NCBI GenBank assembly: GCA_028280145.1
Contig: JANQMM010000014.1
Coordinates: 1 to 8,116 of the forward strand
Length of the DNA stretch: 8,116 bases
Direction of reading: 5' to 3'
From: Minisyncoccota bacterium
GTDB lineage: Bacteria > Patescibacteriota > Minisyncoccia > Phycocordibacterales > JACZSL01
Below, piece by piece: positions 1-7,200 of the stretch (positions are counted from its first letter, which is position 1; each line of letters begins with the position of its first letter). The notes under the pieces are model-generated. The model was not told the DNA's origin. It saw nothing but the letters and a program-made list of their open reading frames with translations, and made no database searches. The translations under genes were made by a program, and so were the position numbers.

Positions 1-228
1 GGTCGAACTCCCATCAGCACTCACTGTTGTCGGTGTGGTGAACACAATCGTGTGGTCGGCTGAGACACCAAGGTCTGAGTCAGAGAGGGTGTTGCTTACG
101 AAAGTGAGGTTTGCCGCTTCAGATGGTTTTACAAATGAAGGAAATCCAAGGCTCCACATAAGCAGTGCGAACATAGCTACAAGCGCAACCACTTTATGGT
201 AACCAAGAGACAAAGAATTAACGTTCAT
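1..228 (-). CDS. Secreted surface protein, N-terminal fragment (runs off the left edge)
   Basis: The first 76 codons of a gene are visible, from an ATG at 228-226; the reading frame is open to base 1, so the C-terminus is missing. The N-terminus is a signal peptide: a short n-region with His11-Lys12, a hydrophobic stretch at about residues 13-33 (VVALVAMFALLMWSLGF), then a likely cleavage near Ala38-Ala39. The mature start, NLTFVSNTLSDSDLG followed by HTIVFTTPT, is a pattern I recognise from secreted proteins of Parcubacteria, where it opens a beta-sandwich region of unknown function. No strong Shine-Dalgarno sequence precedes the ATG; only a weak AAGAA is seen. The gene is separated from the operon above it by 385 non-coding bases and probably has its own promoter. 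Function is unknown; a surface or S-layer-like role is inference. Confidence 0.85.
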   Translation of the reverse strand, partial: MNVNSLSLGYHKVVALVAMFALLMWSLGFPSFVKPSEAANLTFVSNTLSDSDLGVSADHTIVFTTPTTVSADGSST

Positions 229-277
229 TGTTGTGTTCTTAGTGTAATAATGTGACGAGGAAATATATATGTCTGTC

Positions 278-297
278 TTGTGTATACGAGAACACAA
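278..297. repeat. Inverted repeat TTGTGT-N8-ACACAA
   Basis: Two perfect 6-base arms (278-283 and 292-297) flank an 8-base centre, about 50 bases upstream of the ATG at 228. The dyad could be an operator or a hairpin in the leader of that gene. It has no T-run after it on the minus strand, so it is not a terminator for minus-strand transcripts. The arms are short and chance occurrence is possible. Confidence 0.45.
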
Positions 298-320
298 AAA
301 AGACGTGCTCCCTTTCACTC

Positions 321-356
321 CTTACAAAATGATGTAGTGAGGTCATTTTGCGTAAG
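321..356. repeat. Bulged inverted repeat, 12-bp stem
   Basis: CTTACAAAATGA (321-332) pairs with TCATTTTGCGTAAG (343-356): eight continuous pairs next to the loop, then four more after a two-base bulge, around a 10-base loop. It is the strongest hairpin in the gap. No T-run follows on either strand, which argues against an intrinsic terminator. It may be part of a structured leader of the gene at 228-1. Confidence 0.6.
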
Positions 357-372
357 TGTAGGGCAGTACACT
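355..372. repeat. Inverted repeat AGTGTA-N6-TACACT
   Basis: Perfect 6-base arms (355-360, 367-372) enclose GGGCAG. It abuts and overlaps by two bases the hairpin at 321-356, so the two would be neighbouring or competing structures in one transcript. Confidence 0.5.
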
Positions 373-383
373 GTCTCCACACG

Positions 384-417
384 CTACTTTTCTCTCGCAC
401 TCCAATATTAAAAGTAG
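384..417. repeat. Inverted repeat CTACTTTT-N18-AAAAGTAG
   Basis: Perfect 8-base arms (384-391, 410-417) enclose 18 bases. With the two previous dyads it forms a run of three potential stem-loops between the putative operon terminator and the next gene. No T-run follows. Confidence 0.5.
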
Positions 418-432
418 TCCAATGTCCCTATG

Positions 433-450
433 AAAAGCCCGATTCAGGCT
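433..450 (-). terminator. Putative Rho-independent terminator of the surface operon
   Basis: On the minus strand AGCCT-GAATC-GGGCT forms a 5-bp stem (one T·G wobble) with a 5-base loop, followed directly by TTT (TTTT counting the last stem base). In plus orientation the wobble becomes a C·A mismatch and there is no T-run, which favours minus-strand use. It lies about 164 bases after the stop codon at 614. The stem is short, so this is a moderate call. Confidence 0.45.
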
Positions 451-495
451 CACTTTAAGTATATTTGGAAGTTGTGTATTAGTCAGTATATAGTC

Positions 496-572
496 TGTGG
501 ATAAGAATTTGGGCTATTTTGGGGAAAATTGCGTATAACAACTGCCTGTATGTGTGAAAAAGAAGTGGATAA
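496..572 (-). promoter_or_regulatory. Three DnaA-box-like motifs at 34-base intervals
   Basis: On the minus strand, bases 504-496 read TTATCCACA, an exact match to the E. coli DnaA box. Bases 572-564 read TTATCCACT (one mismatch) and bases 538-530 read TTATACGCA (two mismatches). All three have the same orientation and start exactly 34 bases apart. A fourth, weaker match, TAATACACA, lies at 481-473. Origin function is not established: there is no dnaA, dnaN or rpmH nearby, and genes on both sides run in the same direction. Confidence 0.4.
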
Positions 573-613
573 GTGTCCTCATATCACCCCTAAAAACAAG
601 GCTTATATGTTGT

Positions 614-1912
614 TTATTCGGTGGAGAAAGGAACTGAGAGCTCAGAATCTACCTGAATCTCAAACGCCCGCTCTGAGATAAGAACTTCGGCAAAAAAGAG
701 TCTCAGTAGGATAATGCCGGCTATAACTACAAGCAAAAAGAGGAAGAAAAGCCTATATTTCTTCAAAAAACCAGGAAACGAGAGTCTTCTTTCGTTCGAT
801 CCCTCCTCAAGCGTTATATTTCGAAGATCCATGACGCCGTCAACGAGTGGTTGTGTGAGTGCTCGTGTTTTTTTCGGCATTTTGTGAGTTTCGAGCTTTG
901 CACTCTTATAGCCAAGGGCGCGAGCCTCATTACTGAGGGCCCGCTTGATATATAGCCGGATAAACCACACGATCGAAAGGCCGAGCAGAAGAATTGTACC
1001 TAAAATACTTAATACCGGCACGAAAGGAACTACCCAAAATGCCGTTGCGGCGGAAATATTTCTTCGTTGGTCATTGCCGTATGAGAGTGTTGTGACTGCT
1101 CGGTACCGGCCTATTTCGAGAGGACTTCCTTCTCCGCGCCACACAAAATCAAATTTTCGGACGGTATTTGGTAACACATTACCAAAAGTTGTCTTTTGGT
1201 TCACCGGAACAATGCCACGTTTCTTGCCCCACATGTTATATATGGTGATGTCTCCCTGTGGCAACAAGTGAACATTACCGGTATTTTCAAATCGGATACT
1301 AAATGAAGCTTCGGGTTCCTGATAAAAAATCTGTTCAGTGGCAAACTCTCGTATATCCCCCGCCTCAATCACATCACCCTGTACGCGCGCAAAAATAAGG
1401 CTTGAAATAAGGCTTGAAACAGCGATTCCTGACCCTTCTGTCGGATCAATGACGGGTTGGTTGCCGATAAGGATTGCGGCATAGTGCCCTCCGGGGGGCG
1501 CATTATCTGGCGGATTAATAGAGAACGGTAACCTCACAGTATCCCCGGCGCCAATAGTGATGGGATCACCGGTAACATCAATCCATCCCGCCAGACTCGT
1601 CGACTTATACTCGGGGTCTTGGCTGAGTAGTGGTGTAAACTTCCCTTTTCCGTTTTCATTGCGATTTGCCTCAAAGTTAACAGCCGATGCATACAATGTG
1701 ATCGGGAAATTATTTACATTGACCAATTTTATAAAACTACTCCACTGTTCCCCCGGAGTAATGGTCATCTGAAAAAAAGGAGGGGTAACCGAAAGAGAGA
1801 AATCCTGACTTTGAGCAGAAGCCGTAGTCGGTATCACAAATATCCATAATAAAAGGAATGTAACGACAATGCTCCCTTTTATTCTGAAGATTACGGTGCG
1901 CATGGGAGGCAT
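614..1912 (-). CDS. DUF916/WxL-interacting-type membrane protein with a second C-terminal membrane segment
   Basis: A 432-residue protein that I place, by eye, with the DUF916/DUF3324 (WxL-interacting protein) architecture. It has a signal peptide (hydrophobic residues 15-30, likely cleavage ASA-Q at 33/34), then an Ig-like region (about 37-155, with AGWIDV near 108 and APPGGHYAAIL near 138). A second Ig-like region follows (about 195-293, with FENTGNVHLLPQG and a closing FWVVPF). A membrane segment spans about 295-321, followed by a basic stretch (RLYIKRA). Unlike its neighbour it has a further hydrophobic segment at about 387-411, so the last 20 residues may be extracytoplasmic again. The Ig regions would face outward. 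The ATG at 1912 is 7 bases after the preceding stop with no strong Shine-Dalgarno sequence, which suggests reinitiation by coupling; the ATG at codon 4 (1903) is an alternative. It is paralogous to the gene at 2990-1920. Exact partners are unknown. Confidence 0.85.
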   Translation of the reverse strand: MPPMRTVIFRIKGSIVVTFLLLWIFVIPTTASAQSQDFSLSVTPPFFQMTITPGEQWSSFIKLVNVNNFPITLYASAVNFEANRNENGKGKFTPLLSQDPEYKSTSLAGWIDVTGDPITIGAGDTVRLPFSINPPDNAPPGGHYAAILIGNQPVIDPTEGSGIAVSSLISSLIFARVQGDVIEAGDIREFATEQIFYQEPEASFSIRFENTGNVHLLPQGDITIYNMWGKKRGIVPVNQKTTFGNVLPNTVRKFDFVWRGEGSPLEIGRYRAVTTLSYGNDQRRNISAATAFWVVPFVPVLSILGTILLLGLSIVWFIRLYIKRALSNEARALGYKSAKLETHKMPKKTRALTQPLVDGVMDLRNITLEEGSNERRLSFPGFLKKYRLFFLFLLVVIAGIILLRLFFAEVLISERAFEIQVDSELSVPFSTE

Positions 1913-1919
1913 TGTAGCA

Positions 1920-2990
1920 TTAATCCCGCATATCCATAATATGTGAATCTGAAGGGGCTGGACTTATTGGTGTATTCATCACAGGATCTTCAACCAAAAC
2001 TGAACCGGTGCGTCTGGCGTATCGCCTCCTGTCACGATCTCGCACATACGCTGGCTCACGCTTCTGCTCGTGGCTTCCCCACCAGATATAAGCAAAGAAA
2101 CCTATGATAGACGCGAGCGAAATAAAGAGTCCAAGAATTGTTTTCCAGGGCACAACCCAGAAATAGATGGTGTCATTCACCGTTCCAAGTTGCGAGCTTC
2201 CGTACTCAATATCAAGCAGGGCTTTGTATTTGCCGAATCCTCTGGTGGCTGTCCAGGCGCTTGCGATCTGTCCCGTTTCATTTGGCGCAATAACCGCACT
2301 GTCACTATTTGCAGGTACTGAACCGACTTCTTGACCCTTTCTGTCGTAAATACGAACTTCCCCTTTCGGCACCAAATCTTTGTTTCCGATATTCTCAAGA
2401 TCATACGTAAAAGACACATCCGGTGTTGGGAAGAACAGTTCTTTTGACGTAAAGGATCCTAATTGTAATCGTTCCTGTACATCTTCGATGACCTCAATGT
2501 TCACTGCTGTCGAGACACCAAACTTCACGTTTGCCTCGGCTTGCGCACGAGAACCGCCCCACATAAAACTAATAAGGGCGTGATAGGTGCCAGGCACTGC
2601 ATTTAAGTTCACTTTGATCGTCACGTTAACGTCACGAGACTCTCCCGGCTGTAGCTCTAATGCCGCGCGCGGAATTTCAATCCAGTTGGCAAGCGATGTT
2701 TTAAGATCGATATCGGCTCGATTGAGAAATTCCTGTTTCCCATCTTCAACATCAATGTTATTTACAATTGGGTATACATCAACGACATGTGATGTCAGAT
2801 TGGTCACGGTAATGGTCTCGGAAATGATATCTCGCGCAAGAGCTTTTTCATCGATTACCGCAGGACTAAGTGATATACGATCCGCAGCTGAGACAAAAAG
2901 CGGTGAGATAGAAAATAGTATTAAAAATATTGTGATGTATACTCTCATATCAAAATACCGGAACAATAATGTATGCAATGTTGCTTTCAT
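1920..2990 (-). CDS. DUF916/WxL-interacting-type membrane-anchored protein
   Basis: 356 residues from the ATG at 2990. I chose this start because GGAGGG ends 4 bases before it. The frame extends to an ATG at 3023, but that has no such signal and would add 11 charged residues. Another ATG at 2948 sits one base after the upstream stop and is a possible reinitiation start. Order of parts: signal peptide (hydrophobic about 16-33, cleavage near SAA-D at 37); first Ig-like region about 38-165, with the ANWIEIP and LQPGESRDV pattern seen in DUF916 proteins and VPGTYHALI; second Ig-like region about 168-277, with LENIGNKDLVPKG and a closing FWVVPW; one membrane segment about 278-305; then a cytoplasmic Arg-rich tail (RDRDRRRYARR, 317-327). 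This matches the WxL-interacting protein layout: two extracellular domains, membrane anchor, basic tail. It is paralogous to the next gene. Family assignment is by pattern recognition, without a profile search. Confidence 0.88.
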   Translation of the reverse strand: MKATLHTLLFRYFDMRVYITIFLILFSISPLFVSAADRISLSPAVIDEKALARDIISETITVTNLTSHVVDVYPIVNNIDVEDGKQEFLNRADIDLKTSLANWIEIPRAALELQPGESRDVNVTIKVNLNAVPGTYHALISFMWGGSRAQAEANVKFGVSTAVNIEVIEDVQERLQLGSFTSKELFFPTPDVSFTYDLENIGNKDLVPKGEVRIYDRKGQEVGSVPANSDSAVIAPNETGQIASAWTATRGFGKYKALLDIEYGSSQLGTVNDTIYFWVVPWKTILGLFISLASIIGFFAYIWWGSHEQKREPAYVRDRDRRRYARRTGSVLVEDPVMNTPISPAPSDSHIMDMRD

Positions 2991-4287
2991 AAAGCCCTCC
3001 CACCTGGCCCTCTTGTACTTCAATCTTATAGATCATATCCACCACATCTCCATCGGTTGGTATTGCACTGTACGCCACTTCACGCGGTATGCTGTCAAAC
3101 TGTGCATAGGTATTATCCGGGGCAAACCGCGCTGAGCCGGCAGCCAATGAATCATCTCCGGTGTGGTATCCGTAACAACCTGTCGCAAGTGCGCTGCAGC
3201 CAGCGGCCCACGTGCCGGGTGCCGGGTTTGTGGTGGTGATCGGATCTATTTGATTGCCGCTTGGATGCGTCAATTGTTGTCGCTCGAAGACGAATATTTG
3301 ATATCCTTCGGTAGCATTCGTGGTAATGTCGAGTCTTTGTGCAGCTTCTGTTTCCTCTCCAAAGGAAAGTTCTCCAAAAGGAATCGTATTTGCGGTAGTA
3401 TCAATATCCGTTGTTATACCTTCGGTCACCTCTCCACTTGAGATACCGCTAATCGTAAACGACAAATTGGAGCCGGCGGTGATAATCGAAGGGTAGCTCT
3501 CTCCTTCACCAAGCAGGATCGGTTCACTCGTCGATGCATTATATGCTCTGAAGTAGTACGTGGTATTTACGCGCGGCCCATCAGTTTTAATGGTAAATTC
3601 GATCTCACTTGCTTCGCCGCCACGCAGATCAAAACTGGTCGTCGATGTACCTGATTCATTATGCGTACTTGTTGCGGTTGAATCCGTCAAAAGCAAAGTG
3701 GTCATAAGATCGTTGTCTGCGTCTACGCCATCGCCATAACAGAAGAATGAGTTTCCCTGGCAATTCCACCCTTCAACAACGTCGTACACATCTTGAGAGA
3801 AGTCAGAATATTCCGAAAACTGTAGTTTTATTTTCGTATCGGTTCCTGCAACACCAGTTTGATCACCGAGAGTCAGGCGAAGCTTTATAGTATTGTTATT
3901 TGCCACATCTGAGGGCGTTATATTCTCACCTGCAAGTGCTACAGTGGGCGTTTCGTTATTCTCATCATCATACCAACGCCAATTCTGACTACGAGGTTCG
4001 AATCCGTCAAAATACTGAAATCCGGTCTCTGCGGTAAAGTTGTCACCCGAAGAGGCGCCTGGGGCGGTCTGTCCCAAAGTACCGGTCATCACAAAATTGG
4101 TCGATGTCGCATTGTGTGTTCCACCGATGCCAAAATTGGGATTACGTACGATGAAATTACTGCTCGTGTAATCAGTTGCGTGAACAACATTAAGAGCGAT
4201 GAACGACATGAGAAGCGTCAATGCAATACTTGCCTCTGATAATAGATACTTTTTTGCGCTCTTCTTGTGCATACTAGACTTCATCAT
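2950..4287 (-). CDS. Secreted beta-rich surface protein with WxL-like C-terminal domain
   Basis: 445 residues, start ATG at 4287 chosen for GGAGG at 4298-4294; a second ATG follows directly and a third lies at 4272. Signal peptide: KK-rich n-region, hydrophobic 19-35, cleavage after VHA at 37. The mature start, TSSNFIVRNPNF and later GTLGQTAPG, is a module I recognise from Parcubacterial secreted proteins. Residues about 100-275 form a second region with an Fn3/Ig-like look, including a Cys pair in WNCQGNSFFCYGDGVDADND (174-193). Residues about 276-445 form a C-terminal domain: IPFGELSFG, then LDITTNATEGYQIFV, a Cys pair (364/371), and an ending GLYESNIAYIIVPVF. That order (FG..., G-aromatic, G-x-Y..., terminal beta strand) resembles WxL surface domains, although no W-x-L motif is present. 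It has no membrane anchor or sortase motif, so retention by the two DUF916-type proteins encoded next is plausible inference. Confidence 0.85.
   Translation of the reverse strand: MMKSSMHKKSAKKYLLSEASIALTLLMSFIALNVVHATDYTSSNFIVRNPNFGIGGTHNATSTNFVMTGTLGQTAPGASSGDNFTAETGFQYFDGFEPRSQNWRWYDDENNETPTVALAGENITPSDVANNNTIKLRLTLGDQTGVAGTDTKIKLQFSEYSDFSQDVYDVVEGWNCQGNSFFCYGDGVDADNDLMTTLLLTDSTATSTHNESGTSTTSFDLRGGEASEIEFTIKTDGPRVNTTYYFRAYNASTSEPILLGEGESYPSIITAGSNLSFTISGISSGEVTEGITTDIDTTANTIPFGELSFGEETEAAQRLDITTNATEGYQIFVFERQQLTHPSGNQIDPITTTNPAPGTWAAGCSALATGCYGYHTGDDSLAAGSARFAPDNTYAQFDSIPREVAYSAIPTDGDVVDMIYKIEVQEGQVGGLYESNIAYIIVPVF
2995..3000 (-). promoter_or_regulatory. Shine-Dalgarno GGAGGG setting the start at 2990
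   Basis: GGAGGG lies 4 bases before the ATG at 2990, inside the end of the preceding gene, where it encodes part of the Gly-Gly pair of its C-terminal GGLYES sequence. It decides the start of the downstream gene and implies translational coupling with a 41-base overlap. Confidence 0.75.
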
Positions 4288-7200
4288 TTAATTCCTCCGC
4301 TGAAGAAACAGTGTCTTCTTGGGCGGTTTCTTCATTTGCGATATCTTCCGGTGAAATCTCAATACTTTCCTCTGTCTCTTCTTCAGGTAGCGTTGTTTCC
4401 ATTTCTGAGGACTCTTCTTCCGTCACTTCTTCAACTTCTTCCTGAACATTTTCTTCCGGAACGATCTCGATGATCTCCTCTGAAGTAGTTGTTGAGGTTG
4501 TTTCTTCCTCCTCCGTAAGCACCACTGTTTCTTCCTCGATCTCAATAACATCTTCTGTTGTGGATGCAACTGCCTCCTCTTCAGGAAGAGACGTTCCGGA
4601 TTCTCCTTCACCTACGATAACTCTTCGGGTTGCCTCTGAAACATTTCCATCAGTATCGGTCACCCGGTAGGTTATAAGATGTTCTGTTGAGGATGCTGTA
4701 TCAATTGCAATTTGTGATACCTCCAATCCGTTAAGGAATATATCTACGCCAAGATTCAGATCACGATCATCAGATATATTTACGCCAAGATCATTGTAGG
4801 TTGCCCCACGTTCGATAAGAGCCGGGTTATTGCCCACAATCTCAATTACCGGCGCATCACTTCCCGAAGTCACTTGTAGCTCTCTACAGCTTCCTTCTTG
4901 CGGATCCAGCACGCCGTCGACAAGCACCATGCAGAATGTCTTGCCTGTTGCACGGTCCACCATTTCAAGTGAGTTCTCGACCGAAAGATCAGTGACTGTC
5001 GCCTTTCCAAGAACAGCTTCTCGAATCTCCGCATTCTTCACTACGATCCTGTCGGCAAACAATTCACTGATGGTCAATGTGCCTCGCTCAAGCACGCCTC
5101 CCAGACTCTCTAAGATCTCGTAGACAACTTTCCGCATGCCAGTAAGTTCTTCTTCTGCTTCTCCTTCAGCGATCACGGCGTCTTCAAAGTTGAACCAGTC
5201 CCCAAATCGCTCAGGGTCACCACCGTACCAATGCGGATTAACGAAGACCATAATGCGTGTTGTTCCTCCTAATTCTCCATCGAGCATAGCATCAGCTTCA
5301 CTGTATCCCTCAAGCGCGATACCGACCACGTGTCCCGGCTTCGTTGCCTTCATACCGACACCTGAAACTGAAGACGAGGTGATAGGATCACCGGGCTCAA
5401 TCGCACCCCCTTCGATATTCACTTTTGTAAGGACACGTCCGGTAAGGGCGACTGCTATGCCTCTTCTGTCTTCAAAATCCTGGTTATTACCAATAACAAG
5501 ACCCGGCTCAGTTGAGACAATACCAAGCATATCTTCCTGATAGCTTGTTGTCGTCTTAATGCCACCAACAGGACTTGTCTTATCGACACCTACAATGTCT
5601 CCACTTGAAATAGAGTAATCTTTCGAATAATAGATCTCCGCAAGGTCAGCTCCTGTTTCATCAGACAATTTAACTATGGTGATGCCGGAACCTTCCGCAG
5701 CGGTCTGCACCGTAGTCGTTAGATATTTTCGCACTGTTATGCGAACGCGATCTCCCGCGCTGTATTCTTGTACATATGACGTTGTACAGCCTCCAACGGT
5801 CTCATTGGCCGCGTTTTCTTCACGGGTATATGCATCACATTCTGCACCAGGCACATCAGCGAACCCGGACGGACTGGTGCTCGCCTGGAAATTAAGTTCT
5901 GTTCTCGTACGCGTAACACCACCGGTTCCTTGGTCATTTTCATGTCCCAGCGTCCCGATCAACAGATACATACCATCTTCCAAGAAGGTAATCTCGTCGT
6001 TTGCAAAACTGACACTGAAGGCGGTGCCTTCCGTGGTCGTTGCGTCCAGGTTGATCGGCGTTTGTGTCGTTGTGATCGAAACACCGCCAGTGCTGTCATA
6101 AGCGTGCACGGCACTTTCCGCCCCTTGATCGTTGTTACACTCAAATTGTCCGGTGCCTGCATTCCACTGCAATTTTGTCGTTGTTGCCGTACAATTCGTG
6201 AGACCAGCTCCATCAAATCGATTTGCAACATACACGTTGGTACTTGATGCATTGCCTAGAACATCAATGTTTGATGCAAATGTGCTCGTACCTGTCGTGC
6301 CGGTTACCGAGAGGTTTGCCGTAGTGAGAGTGGTTCCGTCAAAAGTCAGATTTGCCGAAGTGACCAAAGAACCACCGCTTCCGTAGTGAACACGATTGTC
6401 CACAATTGTTACCGGCGTGTCGGTTAGATCGGTAAACTGATCAACGTTTGAGAGGCATTCTCCACCAACAGTCACACACCCCTCGCTTAACGCAATGCCT
6501 CCCGCAAATGTTGATGTTGCACTTCCTGTTATATCAAGTGCGACTCCTTCTACCCCTCCTGCAAATGTTGATGTAGCCGTACCGTATACCGAAAGAGTTC
6601 CTGTTGCGACCACATCACCGCCTAGGAACGAATCACCTACGACGGTCAGTCGTGAAGTCGGGCTTGTGGTGCCAATACCAAAGTCTCCGTTCGGAGTGAT
6701 CCGCACGCGTTCAGCAAAGTTTCCACTCAGATCATCTGTTGAAAAACGGATGCTTGATGGCGTTTGTCCGACCGCAATACTTCCTTCAGTGACAACATCA
6801 ATGGAAGCTCCCGTATTGTATCCGGAAAGATCAAAGCCGGTAAATTGAATGGAGCCAAGTTCATCACCGGTCTGTATGCCTCCTGCCCCTCGTGATTTAC
6901 GAAGGAAGATATCAGCCGCTTCGTTGTCCATTGACGTATCCTCAAAGAGCACACTTCCGTCCGTTGAAGAGCTGGTCTGTAGTGTGTATTCAGGATTTGT
7001 CACACCGATTCCAAGTGCCTGGTTAGCCGCATCAAACACAAAATTGGCAGTTTGCTCAAGTGCATCGCCGGCACCATTTACGTATTGAATAGCATTTGCC
7101 ACAAGTGATAAAGGAGTGTCACTGAGAGACGTGTAGGTTGTGTTGTTAGTCAAACACTCACCACTCACAAAGACACAACCACCAGTCAGTTCAATACTGT

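Larger units (their letters stand above)
229..613. other. Non-coding intergenic region with hairpins and DnaA-box-like motifs
   Basis: These 385 bases lie between the stop of the last operon gene and the start of the next co-directional gene. I see no credible coding sequence in either strand. It contains a terminator-like hairpin (433-450, minus strand), four further inverted repeats between 278 and 417, and DnaA-box-like sequences at 496, 530 and 564. An AT-rich run at 261-270 (TATATAT on the minus strand) could be a -10 element for the gene starting at 228, but no -35 hexamer stands at a proper distance, so I do not annotate a promoter. Confidence 0.8.

Noticed and set aside
321..356. Strong hairpin considered as an intrinsic terminator
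   Set aside because: No T-run follows it on either strand. The shorter hairpin at 433-450 has a T-run and the right orientation.
1891..1920. Nine-codon reading frame from an ATG overlapping the stop at 1920 (TAATG)
   Set aside because: It overlaps the start of the next gene in another frame and is too short to judge; chance is the simpler explanation.
2950..2952. UGA read as glycine, as in some CPR lineages
   Set aside because: The TGA here ends the protein just where the next gene begins with its own start signals, and the other long frames contain no internal TGA needing readthrough.
2587..3135. Plus-strand open frame of 182 codons
   Set aside because: It lies opposite two well-supported secreted-protein genes, has no recognisable domain or Shine-Dalgarno sequence, and its composition is that of an antisense shadow.
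4274..4700. Sortase-type anchor suggested by LPEEE segments in the acidic tail
   Set aside because: Neither is LPXTG, and no hydrophobic segment or basic end follows.
4820..5700. Peptidase S74 intramolecular chaperone in the fibre protein
   Set aside because: The upstream RGGTG and GIGTTSP motifs invite this call, but no recognisable S74 start (SDxRLKxxI type) is present.
5136..6101. Plus-strand open frames of 134 and 141 codons
   Set aside because: Both are antisense to the giant fibre gene and are Ser/Pro/Val-rich because they mirror its Gly/Thr/Glu-rich codons. No independent sign of coding.
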